Notes under the pieces: model-generated | What the model was told of the DNA's origin: nothing | Databases searched by the model: none | What the model saw: the letters and a program-made list of their open reading frames with translations, nothing else | Assembly (NCBI GenBank): GCA_021796315.1 | Contig: JAJYOH010000165.1 | Coordinates: 1-10,611, forward strand | Length of the DNA stretch: 10,611 bases | Direction of reading: 5' to 3' | From: Chloroflexota bacterium | GTDB taxonomy: Bacteria; Chloroflexota; Anaerolineae; Anaerolineales; Villigracilaceae | Made by a program: the position numbers and the translations under genes | Part shown: positions 4,263 to 10,049 of the stretch, piece by piece | Numbering within the stretch: the first letter of the stretch is position 1 | Layout: each line of letters opens with the position of its first letter

Positions 4263-6571
4263 CCTTCACTCCTACCGCTAAATTTTTTATATCCAAAAAT
4301 CAAACCGATAAAAATGAATATACTGATTCCTGTGATTCCCCCGCCGAGTTTAAATGAGAATGGCTCGTAGATAAATTCTACTCGATGAATCCCCGCCGGA
4401 ACTGCCACGCCGCGAAAAGCATAATCAGCGTGAAGCATTTTCGCAGGCTGACCGTCCACGTAAACGAACCAGCCCGGGTAATACGTATCGGACAAAACGA
4501 CCCAGCCAGCCTGCGGCATGGAGGCGTTGATCTTCACGTCGTTTGGTTGTGATTCAATAATGGATGGCGCGGACGAAGACTGCGCCGCTTCAAACGGCAC
4601 CGAATGAGCGGCTGTCGTTCCCGGATCATTTTCCTCAAGGATGACGCTTCGTGCCGGGTCGAAGGTATCCGCGAACAAGGCGGTCAATGCGGCATCGGCA
4701 TTCGCGACTGTAGTTGACGATGTCACCGCCCAAACGCGGGAGGGAGTCTTTGCCGCCTGTTCCAGTCGCAGCGCGGATTTGTTTTCGCCCGAGATGATGG
4801 TCCCCACATCCGCCAGTTGCAAAACAGAATCCTGTTTGTGTTGATACAATGCATTGAGGAACTTCGTGAAGCGATTTTCCTTGAGCGGGTCGTAATTGTT
4901 CACAGACGAAATGCCATCCAGCATGTTTGTGTCTGTCAAATGAAATGCATGGGCTTGCACCGCCAGGGCGGGCGAACCGAAGCTTTCGAAATTGAGAAAA
5001 TACGTGTAATCCACGCCATACTCGAAGGCGCGGTGACTATTGAAAGATGCAGGCTGGGAAGTATAAATGTCTGGCGGGGCGGGAGGGTTGAGTCCCCAAT
5101 TGGCATAGATCAAATCAAGGGCAATAAAGCCAACTACGAGAATCGTCCAAAGTGTGTGGCGTGGTGAGTCTGGTACGGGCTGGGTCAACGCGAAGATGGT
5201 TGATATTGTCAGCAAAAAACCGGTGAAGGTGGATGCGCCAGCCATCGTGTGGATTTGTCCGCCGATTTTTCCTGCGCTCGGAAAAACAAAATAGATTGAC
5301 AGTCCAATCAGCATGAGCGTGATGGCGCCCATTAAACCGAGACGCGTCCAGTATAGTTTTTTATCTTCGGGCGGAGTCCATTCGTCCGCGGCAAGACCAG
5401 CCAACAGTGCCAGGCAGAATTCAAACCAGATCATGATGCGTGTCGGCGCCTGGAACATATTGAAGGTTGGCATATAGTGATAAAGAAAAGGAAAGATGGG
5501 AGTGTTCGAGCCAAGTCCCAACAGAAAGGAAACCAGTATGGTTCCAGCCAGGAACGCGATCATAGAGTTGGGGAGAATTGGTTTAACGGAATCCGGTTCA
5601 GGTTCAGATCGACGCGGAAATTTTATCCGCGAGAAGAGAAGTCCGATGGCAAGCATCAAAGGCAGAATACCTATGTAATTTGCATCTTCCCAATAATTTC
5701 CGTAGCCGAAGTAAATTTCACGTGCTGGGTTGCCGAAAAAATCAGGTGCGAGTAAAGTAATCAATCTCGCAGGCGAATAGCTGTACACCATCGCAGCTTC
5801 GTAGCCAAATTCGCCGGAGCGTTGCGATTGGCTTAGAAATTCAGCGGTAGGAATCAATTGAAGGGCGGCAACACCAACTGCAAGAATTAAAGATGCAGCA
5901 AGGATCACGAGCCGCGAAAAGTGGATGCGGTTTGCAAAGAGTCGATACAAAGCCCAGGCCGCGAGCAGAAGATACGTATACCATGTGGTTTGCGCGTGTC
6001 CGGCAAGAAGTTGAAGCGCGGCGAAAAGTGTAAAACAAAAAATATGCCCGCCGGACTTTTTTTCCGAGAGTAAGAATTTATCGGCGGCCCAGATCATCCA
6101 CGGAAGCCAGGCAACGGCTGCATTGATGCTGAGAAATCCAGCACGCGTGACCAGATATTGCGACATGCCGAAAGCCAGTCCTGCAACCGCCTGACCAAAA
6201 GGCTTGATCCCAAGCGAGCGTGTGAATGTCACCATGCCTGCACCGGCAAGAATCAAATGCAGGGCGACCAGCCAACTAAAAGAATAAGCAAGCGGAAGAA
6301 TCAGCGACAGCCAGTTGGGCGGATAAAAAATAGCGGATTGATAATTTGCGATGAGCGGCGTGCCGTTTCCGAGATACGGATTCCACAATGGAAGCTGGCC
6401 AGTCCGAATCATATCGAATGCGAATTTGCGCCACGGATAAAACTGGAAGAACGGCGTGCCCCAATATAAAACAACGCCTCCGAGCAAAAACGGTGCAAAA
6501 AGAATCAGCGGCGCGGATGTAATGAAGATGTAAGGCCAGTTGGTCTTAATGAATTCGCGGAAGCGTTGCAT
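4259..6571 (-). CDS. YfhO-family polytopic membrane protein (GT-C-like)
   Basis: The product is 770 residues with about 12-13 hydrophobic segments spread over residues 14-500, a soluble C-terminal beta-rich region (about 510-740), and a last membrane helix near 744-760 followed by a basic tail. The N-terminal loop PLWNPYLGNGTPLIANYQ (about 60-78) plus YPPNWLSL, and the C-terminal VVLSDTYYPGWFVYVDG with GVAVPAGIHRVEFIYEP, are hallmarks of YfhO-like proteins. Firmicute relatives take part in glycosylation of teichoic acid outside the membrane, using lipid-linked sugars. Here the acceptor is unknown; a role in surface polysaccharide or glycolipid modification is inferred. The ATG at 6571 has no clear ribosome binding site, but no better start lies nearby, since the conserved loop follows closely. 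It ends inside the start codon of the CDF-like gene, so the two are translationally coupled. Confidence 0.88.
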   Translation of the reverse strand: MQRFREFIKTNWPYIFITSAPLILFAPFLLGGVVLYWGTPFFQFYPWRKFAFDMIRTGQLPLWNPYLGNGTPLIANYQSAIFYPPNWLSLILPLAYSFSWLVALHLILAGAGMVTFTRSLGIKPFGQAVAGLAFGMSQYLVTRAGFLSINAAVAWLPWMIWAADKFLLSEKKSGGHIFCFTLFAALQLLAGHAQTTWYTYLLLAAWALYRLFANRIHFSRLVILAASLILAVGVAALQLIPTAEFLSQSQRSGEFGYEAAMVYSYSPARLITLLAPDFFGNPAREIYFGYGNYWEDANYIGILPLMLAIGLLFSRIKFPRRSEPEPDSVKPILPNSMIAFLAGTILVSFLLGLGSNTPIFPFLYHYMPTFNMFQAPTRIMIWFEFCLALLAGLAADEWTPPEDKKLYWTRLGLMGAITLMLIGLSIYFVFPSAGKIGGQIHTMAGASTFTGFLLTISTIFALTQPVPDSPRHTLWTILVVGFIALDLIYANWGLNPPAPPDIYTSQPASFNSHRAFEYGVDYTYFLNFESFGSPALAVQAHAFHLTDTNMLDGISSVNNYDPLKENRFTKFLNALYQHKQDSVLQLADVGTIISGENKSALRLEQAAKTPSRVWAVTSSTTVANADAALTALFADTFDPARSVILEENDPGTTAAHSVPFEAAQSSSAPSIIESQPNDVKINASMPQAGWVVLSDTYYPGWFVYVDGQPAKMLHADYAFRGVAVPAGIHRVEFIYEPFSFKLGGGITGISIFIFIGLIFGYKKFSGRSEG

Positions 6572-6581
6572 AAATTTAATA

Positions 6582-6636
6582 GATCCACAGATTTAGCACG
6601 CGTACCTGCGCACGGTGCAGGCAGATGACGCAGATT
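6582..6636 (-). repeat. Possible dispersed repeat of the 'AATCTGTGGATC / AATCTGCG' type
   Basis: On the minus strand the region contains AATCTGCGTCATCTGC (6636-6621) and AAATCTGTGGATC (6594-6582), two halves of a phrase I recall as a common intergenic repeat. The insert between them carries a hairpin (6605-6621). The upstream half doubles as one arm of the 13-bp hairpin at 6624-6654. Repeat status is from recall only. Confidence 0.35.
6605..6621. other. Hairpin upstream of the yfhO-like gene
   Basis: CCTGCGC (6605-6611) pairs with GTGCAGG (6615-6621), seven pairs with one G-T wobble and a 3-nt loop. It follows directly on the 13-bp hairpin at 6624-6654, giving two stacked palindromes in the 100-nt gap between the aminotransferase stop and the yfhO-like start. 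Confidence 0.5.
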
Positions 6637-6654
6637 GAAGAAATCTGCGTCATC
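6624..6654. terminator. Perfect 13-bp hairpin after the aminotransferase gene
   Basis: GATGACGCAGATT (6624-6636) and AATCTGCGTCATC (6642-6654) are exact inverted repeats around a 5-nt loop, beginning 17 nt past the aminotransferase stop codon. On the minus strand there is no U-tract after the stem, so it is a transcript-end or stability hairpin rather than a textbook terminator. On the plus strand a TTTTT (6662-6666) lies 7 nt after the stem, but no gene upstream on that strand needs it. Confidence 0.5.
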
Positions 6655-6671
6655 CCCGAATATTTTTCTGA

Positions 6672-7793
6672 TTATTTCAGCAACTCTTGCAAGGCGGCCA
6701 GGAAGAGTGTGATGTTCTCCCGGCGGCTGGAATATCCCATCAGGCCGATACGCCAGACTTCATCCTTGAGCGCGCCGAATCCGGCTGCGATCTCGATGTT
6801 GTACTCGTTGAGCAGCCGCGCGCGGACTTTGTGTGGGTCACATCCGACCGGGACTTTGGCCGTGGTCAGCGGCGGCAGGCGATACTCCAGCGGAATGAAC
6901 GGCGGCACATCCATGGCTTCGAGTCCGCGCCATAAAATCTCGGCGTTGGCACGATAGCGAGCAAAGGCCTTTTCCTGTCCTTCCTCGGCGATGACGCGCA
7001 GCCCTTCACGCAGAGCAAAATGCAAACTAGCCGAAGCAGTGTGATGGTAGCCGTGCGCGCCGCCCCAATAATTTGCATATTGCTTGAGATCGAGATAAAA
7101 CGACGAGACAGGTTTCGCGCGTTTCTCGATCACTTCTCGCGCGTGTGGACCAGCTGTGATCGGAGCAAGCCCAGATGGAGCGCCGAGATTCTTCTGCGAG
7201 CCTGAATAGGCCATATCCACATCCCATTCATCGATCTTGACCGGGATGCCGCCCAGTGATGTGACCGTGTCGAGCACGATCAGTGCGCCCTGTTTGTGTG
7301 CAGCGGCAGAAATTTCCTTGATGTGTAATTGTTCTGCGCCGGTGGATGTCTCGGCATGGATGATGGTCATTAATTTATATTTTTTCTTTTTTAGTGCGGA
7401 TTCGATTTCTTCGACGCTGAAAATTTGTCCAAGCGGTTTTTCGATGCGGTCAACGTGTGCGCCTTGGCGTTCTGCAATTTCTGCCAGCCGCGCACCGAAA
7501 TATCCATGAATGCAGCACAGCACATCGTCACCGGGCTCGATCAAGTTTGTCAGCGCGGCTTCCATGCCTGATGTGCCTGTGCCTGAGAGAGTGAAGGTCC
7601 ATTCGTTCTTGGTTTGGAAAAGATAGCGGAGCAGTTCCTGTTCTTCGGCGTAGATTTTCAGCAGTTCGGGGTCGAGATGGCCGAGCGTGGGAGCCGTCAG
7701 CGCACGCATCACGCGCGGATGCGTCATGCCCGGCCCGGGTCCAAGCAAGATGCGGGAGGGCGGATTTAGGTCGGAAAATTTAGGGGCAGTCAT
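6672..7793 (-). CDS. Class V aminotransferase, alanine/serine--glyoxylate type
   Basis: This is a PLP-dependent, cytosolic enzyme of 373 residues, close to the family's usual 370-400. The N-terminal LLGPGPGMTHPRVMRAL (17-33) and GHLDPEL are typical of the alanine-glyoxylate/serine-glyoxylate/serine-pyruvate aminotransferase group. SGTGTSGMEAA (70-80) contacts the cofactor phosphate, D175 in LIVLDTVTSLGG (171-182) faces the pyridine nitrogen, and K201 in SGSQKNLGAPSGLA (197-210) is the Schiff-base lysine. R348 in VWRIGLMG is the likely substrate-carboxylate ligand. It probably moves amino groups between alanine or serine and glyoxylate (photorespiration-like, serine-cycle or glycine supply); the exact substrates cannot be read. 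The start at 7793 has AAGGAG 6 nt upstream; an in-frame TTG at 7820 would put that site inside the gene and is rejected. It is transcribed divergently from the cupredoxin gene. Confidence 0.93.
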   Translation of the reverse strand: MTAPKFSDLNPPSRILLGPGPGMTHPRVMRALTAPTLGHLDPELLKIYAEEQELLRYLFQTKNEWTFTLSGTGTSGMEAALTNLIEPGDDVLCCIHGYFGARLAEIAERQGAHVDRIEKPLGQIFSVEEIESALKKKKYKLMTIIHAETSTGAEQLHIKEISAAAHKQGALIVLDTVTSLGGIPVKIDEWDVDMAYSGSQKNLGAPSGLAPITAGPHAREVIEKRAKPVSSFYLDLKQYANYWGGAHGYHHTASASLHFALREGLRVIAEEGQEKAFARYRANAEILWRGLEAMDVPPFIPLEYRLPPLTTAKVPVGCDPHKVRARLLNEYNIEIAAGFGALKDEVWRIGLMGYSSRRENITLFLAALQELLK

Positions 7794-7837
7794 GATTTTC
7801 TCCTTGCAGGATTTATCCAAGTGTACGACAATTTTCT

Positions 7838-7843
7838 TTTATA
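7838..7843 (-). promoter_or_regulatory. Candidate -10 element of the aminotransferase promoter
   Basis: TATAAA on the minus strand lies about 45 nt upstream of the ATG. The hexamer 17 nt further upstream (TTTCAA) is only a weak -35. It is the best-looking element in the 128-nt divergent region on this strand. Confidence 0.3.
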
Positions 7844-7871
7844 CGGCGAAGGCAGTTTCGTTGAAATTGCC

Positions 7872-7900
7872 TTGCATAATTTTCTTTCCAGTGCTAAATT
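7872..7900 (+). promoter_or_regulatory. Candidate promoter of the cupredoxin gene
   Basis: TTGCAT (7872-7877), a 17-nt spacer and TAAATT (7895-7900) form a plausible sigma-70-type pair. Transcription would start near 7907, only a few bases before the AAAGGAG ribosome binding site (7909-7915), so the leader would be very short. This is a moderate match only. Confidence 0.3.
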
Positions 7901-7921
7901 TGTTTACCAAAGGAGCATAGA

Positions 7922-8332
7922 ATGAAGAAATATTTACCTCTTACTGTTGTCGTTCTCGGCCTTTTGTTGACTCTGACTGCATGTGGTGGAGCGGGAACTG
8001 CGTCGAAATCCATTAATGTCACTATCACAGATTTTGCTTTCTCGCCTAATTCTTTTACTGTCCATGCGAGCGACCAAATATCTTTTACAGCCCAAAACAA
8101 TGGATCCAATGTGCACGACTTTGTTATCATGAAGTTGGGCAAGGATATCAGCGGCCATTTCACCGATGCGGATAGACCGAACATTTATTGGGGAAAGGAA
8201 AATATCGATCCGGGCACATCTTTCACCGGCACGTTTACCGCTCCCCCTGAACCGGGTCAATATCAGATTGTTTGCGCGATAGCAGGTCACTTCGAGGCGG
8301 GAATGGTCGCCAAACTGACCGTAGTGAAGTAG
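7922..8332 (+). CDS. Cupredoxin-domain lipoprotein (plastocyanin/auracyanin-like blue copper protein)
   Basis: The product is 136 residues. An N-terminal signal with LTLTAC (16-21) is a lipobox, so Cys21 should be lipidated and the protein anchored on the outer face of the membrane. The rest is one cupredoxin beta-sandwich. The type 1 copper ligands are all visible: H65 (in GSNVHDFVIM), and C118, H123 and M128 in VCAIAGHFEAGM, spacing Cys-x4-His-x4-Met. Such proteins carry single electrons between membrane complexes, or hold copper; Chloroflexota use auracyanins in this way. An AAAGGAG sits 6 nt before the ATG. It stands alone, with a terminator right after it and no oxidase genes nearby, so its redox partner cannot be named from this window. 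Confidence 0.92.
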   Translation: MKKYLPLTVVVLGLLLTLTACGGAGTASKSINVTITDFAFSPNSFTVHASDQISFTAQNNGSNVHDFVIMKLGKDISGHFTDADRPNIYWGKENIDPGTSFTGTFTAPPEPGQYQIVCAIAGHFEAGMVAKLTVVK

Positions 8333-8338
8333 CCTGAA

Positions 8339-8376
8339 AAACTTCGAAGACCAACAAGACTTCGGAAGTTTGTTTT
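8339..8376 (+). terminator. Intrinsic terminator of the cupredoxin gene
   Basis: AAACTTCGAAG (8339-8349) pairs with CTTCGGAAGTTT (8360-8371), 11 pairs with one bulged G, around a 10-nt loop. GTTTT follows. It starts 7 nt after the cupredoxin stop codon. Its T-rich tail runs straight into the TACAAT proposed as -10 of the next gene, so terminator and promoter are packed end to end. Confidence 0.75.
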
Positions 8377-8381
8377 ACAAT
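8376..8381 (+). promoter_or_regulatory. Candidate -10 element giving a leaderless methyltransferase message
   Basis: TACAAT ends 6 nt before the ATG at 8388, and there is no ribosome binding site in front of that ATG. Transcription would begin at about the first base of the start codon. No good -35 hexamer is seen 17 nt upstream. The arrangement repeats that at 103-108/116. Confidence 0.45.
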
Positions 8382-8387
8382 GGGCGC

Positions 8388-9179
8388 ATGACCAAACCAG
8401 CCATTACCAGCCTTTCCAATGCGTTGATCAAACAGGCGCGCGCGTTACGTCAACGCAAGGAACGTTCGGAAACGGGATTGTTTCTCGTTGAAGGAATCCG
8501 TCACGTTGGCGAGGCTGTGCAATGTGGTTGGGAGGTGGACGCGCTTCTCTACGCGCCCGAAACGTTGACCAGTGACTTTGGCCGTGAGCTTACAGCGCGC
8601 GCTTCGCTTCAGACTAAGCTGCAACCGATCTCCGCGCAAGTGATGGGATCGCTGACTGAGAAAGAAAATCCCCAGGGTATTCTCGCCATCATCCGCCAAA
8701 AGCAGACGCGGCTTGATGATCTGGTTTCAATTCGATCCGGCGTGGCAGTTGTCTCGCCGCAAGACCCCGGAAACGTTGGTACGATTCTGCGTACGCTCGA
8801 CGCGGTTGGTGCGGACGCATTATTCCTGCTCGATGGCGGCGTTGACCTGTATCACCCGACCTCCGTCCGCGCCAGCATGGGAACGATATTTTCCAAGCCA
8901 GTCGTGCAAACTTCGTTCGCGGAATTCATCGAATGGAAAGCGCGCGGCGGCTTTCAATTAATCGGCGCATCAGCACATGCTGATTCTAATTACGGCGGTT
9001 TTAAGCCAGAATTTCCGTGGCTGCTTTTGCTGGGCAGTGAACAAAAAGGACTCTCGCCCGGACAATTGGCGGCTTGTGATGTGCGCGTCTCTCTGCCGAT
9101 GCGCGGGCGCGCCAGTTCACTGAATCTTGCCGTCACCGCAGGAGTTTTGTTGTATCAATTTACAGTATCTTGTCAATAA
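8388..9179 (+). CDS. SpoU/TrmH-family RNA 2'-O-ribose methyltransferase
   Basis: The product is 263 residues and transfers methyl from S-adenosylmethionine to a ribose 2'-OH of rRNA or tRNA. The N-terminal part (about 1-95) is a SpoU substrate-binding domain, with FLVEGIRHVGEAV. The C-terminal SPOUT knot domain shows all three motifs: SPQDPGNVGTILRT (motif 1, with the conserved N and R), LLLLGSEQKGLS (motif 2) and VSLPMRGRASSLNLAVTAGVLL (motif 3). Overall it resembles the TrmH/RlmB-like subgroup often annotated as 23S rRNA methyltransferase; the target base is not readable. The ATG at 8388 gives the natural N-terminus MTKPAITSL. A TTG at 8370 is in frame but lies in the terminator of the previous gene. 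There is no ribosome binding site, and the message may be leaderless. Confidence 0.93.
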   Translation: MTKPAITSLSNALIKQARALRQRKERSETGLFLVEGIRHVGEAVQCGWEVDALLYAPETLTSDFGRELTARASLQTKLQPISAQVMGSLTEKENPQGILAIIRQKQTRLDDLVSIRSGVAVVSPQDPGNVGTILRTLDAVGADALFLLDGGVDLYHPTSVRASMGTIFSKPVVQTSFAEFIEWKARGGFQLIGASAHADSNYGGFKPEFPWLLLLGSEQKGLSPGQLAACDVRVSLPMRGRASSLNLAVTAGVLLYQFTVSCQ

Positions 9180-9220
9180 AGCGGGGTGTGAAGTAAAACA
9201 CCCCGCTTCCCCCTTCCTTT
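9179..9220 (+). terminator. Intrinsic terminator of the methyltransferase gene
   Basis: AAGCGGGGTGT (9179-9189) and ACACCCCGCTT (9198-9208) form a perfect 11-bp GC-rich stem with an 8-nt loop, starting at the last base of the stop codon. The tail is CCCCCTTCCTTTT, pyrimidine-rich rather than a clean U-run. Confidence 0.8.
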
Positions 9221-9250
9221 TGAGAAGATATGATTTACATGAATTTTGTT

Positions 9251-9263
9251 GTCATTGCGAGCG
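9251..9263 (+). repeat. Fragment of the 'GTCATTGCGAGCG' dispersed repeat
   Basis: GTCATTGCGAGCG is the start of a widespread intergenic repeat (typically continuing toward CGAAGCAATC) that I recall from many bacteria including Chloroflexota. Here the continuation is degraded (TTCCTTGCAGAACAGTCTTGG). Only one copy is present in the window, so the assignment rests on recall. The spacer 9221-9312 shows nothing else. Confidence 0.45.
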
Positions 9264-9312
9264 TTCCTTGCAGAACAGTCTTGGTCTAATTTTGTGGGCG
9301 TATGTATGAAAT

Positions 9313-9343
9313 AAAAATGCCTTCTCAACGAGAAGGCATTTTT
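9313..9343. terminator. Bidirectional intrinsic terminator
   Basis: AAAAATGCCTTCTC (9313-9326) and GAGAAGGCATTTTT (9330-9343) are a perfect 14-bp inverted repeat with a 3-nt loop. The A/T runs make a U-tract on either strand. It ends the moeA-VKOR-acidic protein operon on the minus strand, 25 nt past the last stop, and can also stop read-through from the methyltransferase gene. Confidence 0.88.
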
Positions 9344-9368
9344 GAGATATTCGATTGTCGGCAAAAAA

Positions 9369-9599
9369 TTAGAACTCGTCTTCTTCCTCGTCCCAGGATT
9401 CTTCCTCTTCCTCTTCCAGATCCTCTTCTTCCCATTCGTCGAGTTCTTCCTCTTCCTCGTCCCACTCATCCTTTGCGGCTGCATCGGTTGGGGAATAGGT
9501 TGCGCACCCCGTATCAGGATCGATCTCCACCGCAGCGGCAGAGCAGAATCCTTCATCCAGGAACACGCAGTCTGTGTAGTGACAGCGAATGCGGGCCAT
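9369..9599 (-). CDS. Small Cys4 protein with an extremely acidic tail, unknown function
   Basis: The product is 76 residues. I do not recognise a named family with certainty. The N-terminal half holds four cysteines, C6, C11, C19 and C32 (Cys-x4-Cys-x7-Cys-x12-Cys), which could bind zinc or form disulfides; the layout recalls DUF1540-like small Cys-rich proteins. The tail (44-76) has 26 Asp/Glu in 33 residues, broken only by W, L, S and F, with a net charge far below zero. There is no signal peptide or membrane segment. The start has a very strong AAGGAGG 6 nt upstream. It is the last gene of the operon, 12 nt after the VKOR stop, and is followed by a strong terminator. A role tied to VKOR (substrate, thiol relay or metal handling) is a guess from position alone. 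Confidence 0.85.
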   Translation of the reverse strand: MARIRCHYTDCVFLDEGFCSAAAVEIDPDTGCATYSPTDAAAKDEWDEEEEELDEWEEEDLEEEEEESWDEEEDEF

Positions 9600-9611
9600 T
9601 GAAGCTCCTCC

Positions 9612-10040
9612 TTAATGATTTGGCTGGCGAACCAGCCGAATGACTGAAAGTATGAACAGTATCGTCATGGCTACTTGCGATGTAATGCAAAACGGACACA
9701 ACGCATGGATCAAGGCGATTTCGACATAGATCAAATAAATCGTAAACAGGAAACCGATCAGCGCCAGAGCGAAGCCAGCCATGCTGCCATTGGTTTTCAA
9801 GAAGTCGATTCGATTTTCCAGCAGCAGCAAAGCCAGTATTGCCAGATAACCTCCAACGCCAACCACAGCCACCGGAATGCCGCTGACCTCCGAGTAAATG
9901 CTGGCGTTCACCGTGGAGCAGCCGCCGTTTCCTAAACACATGTTGGGATTTTCTGTGAGTTTGTAAATCGTCATGTAGATCGAAACCAACATGCCGAGCG
10001 CTGCCAGCGCAATCGAAGTTCGATAAATCCACTTATCCAT
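9612..10040 (-). CDS. VKOR-family membrane thiol oxidoreductase
   Basis: The product is 142 residues with four membrane helices (about 5-26, 55-74, 88-109, 118-137), the single-domain bacterial form without a fused thioredoxin. All four catalytic cysteines are present. C35 and C41 in the loop after helix 1 (NMCLGNGGCSTVNAS) are spaced as in the Synechococcus enzyme, and the quinone-reducing pair C115-x-x-C118 (LCPFC) opens helix 4. SEVSGIPV is the conserved half-helix region. In bacteria, VKOR proteins reoxidise a DsbA-like partner and pass electrons to quinone, driving disulfide formation outside the membrane. No DsbA-like gene is in view. The ATG at 10040 is preferred because AAAGG lies 5 nt before it; a GTG at 10046 would leave no spacing. 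The gene starts 9 nt after the moeA stop, so it is co-transcribed. Confidence 0.93.
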   Translation of the reverse strand: MDKWIYRTSIALAALGMLVSIYMTIYKLTENPNMCLGNGGCSTVNASIYSEVSGIPVAVVGVGGYLAILALLLLENRIDFLKTNGSMAGFALALIGFLFTIYLIYVEIALIHALCPFCITSQVAMTILFILSVIRLVRQPNH

Positions 10041-10049
10041 TTTCACCTT

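Noticed and set aside
7794..7820. TTG start at 7820 for the aminotransferase
   Set aside because: The AAGGAG that properly serves the ATG at 7793 would fall inside the coding region, and the added residues are not typical of the family.
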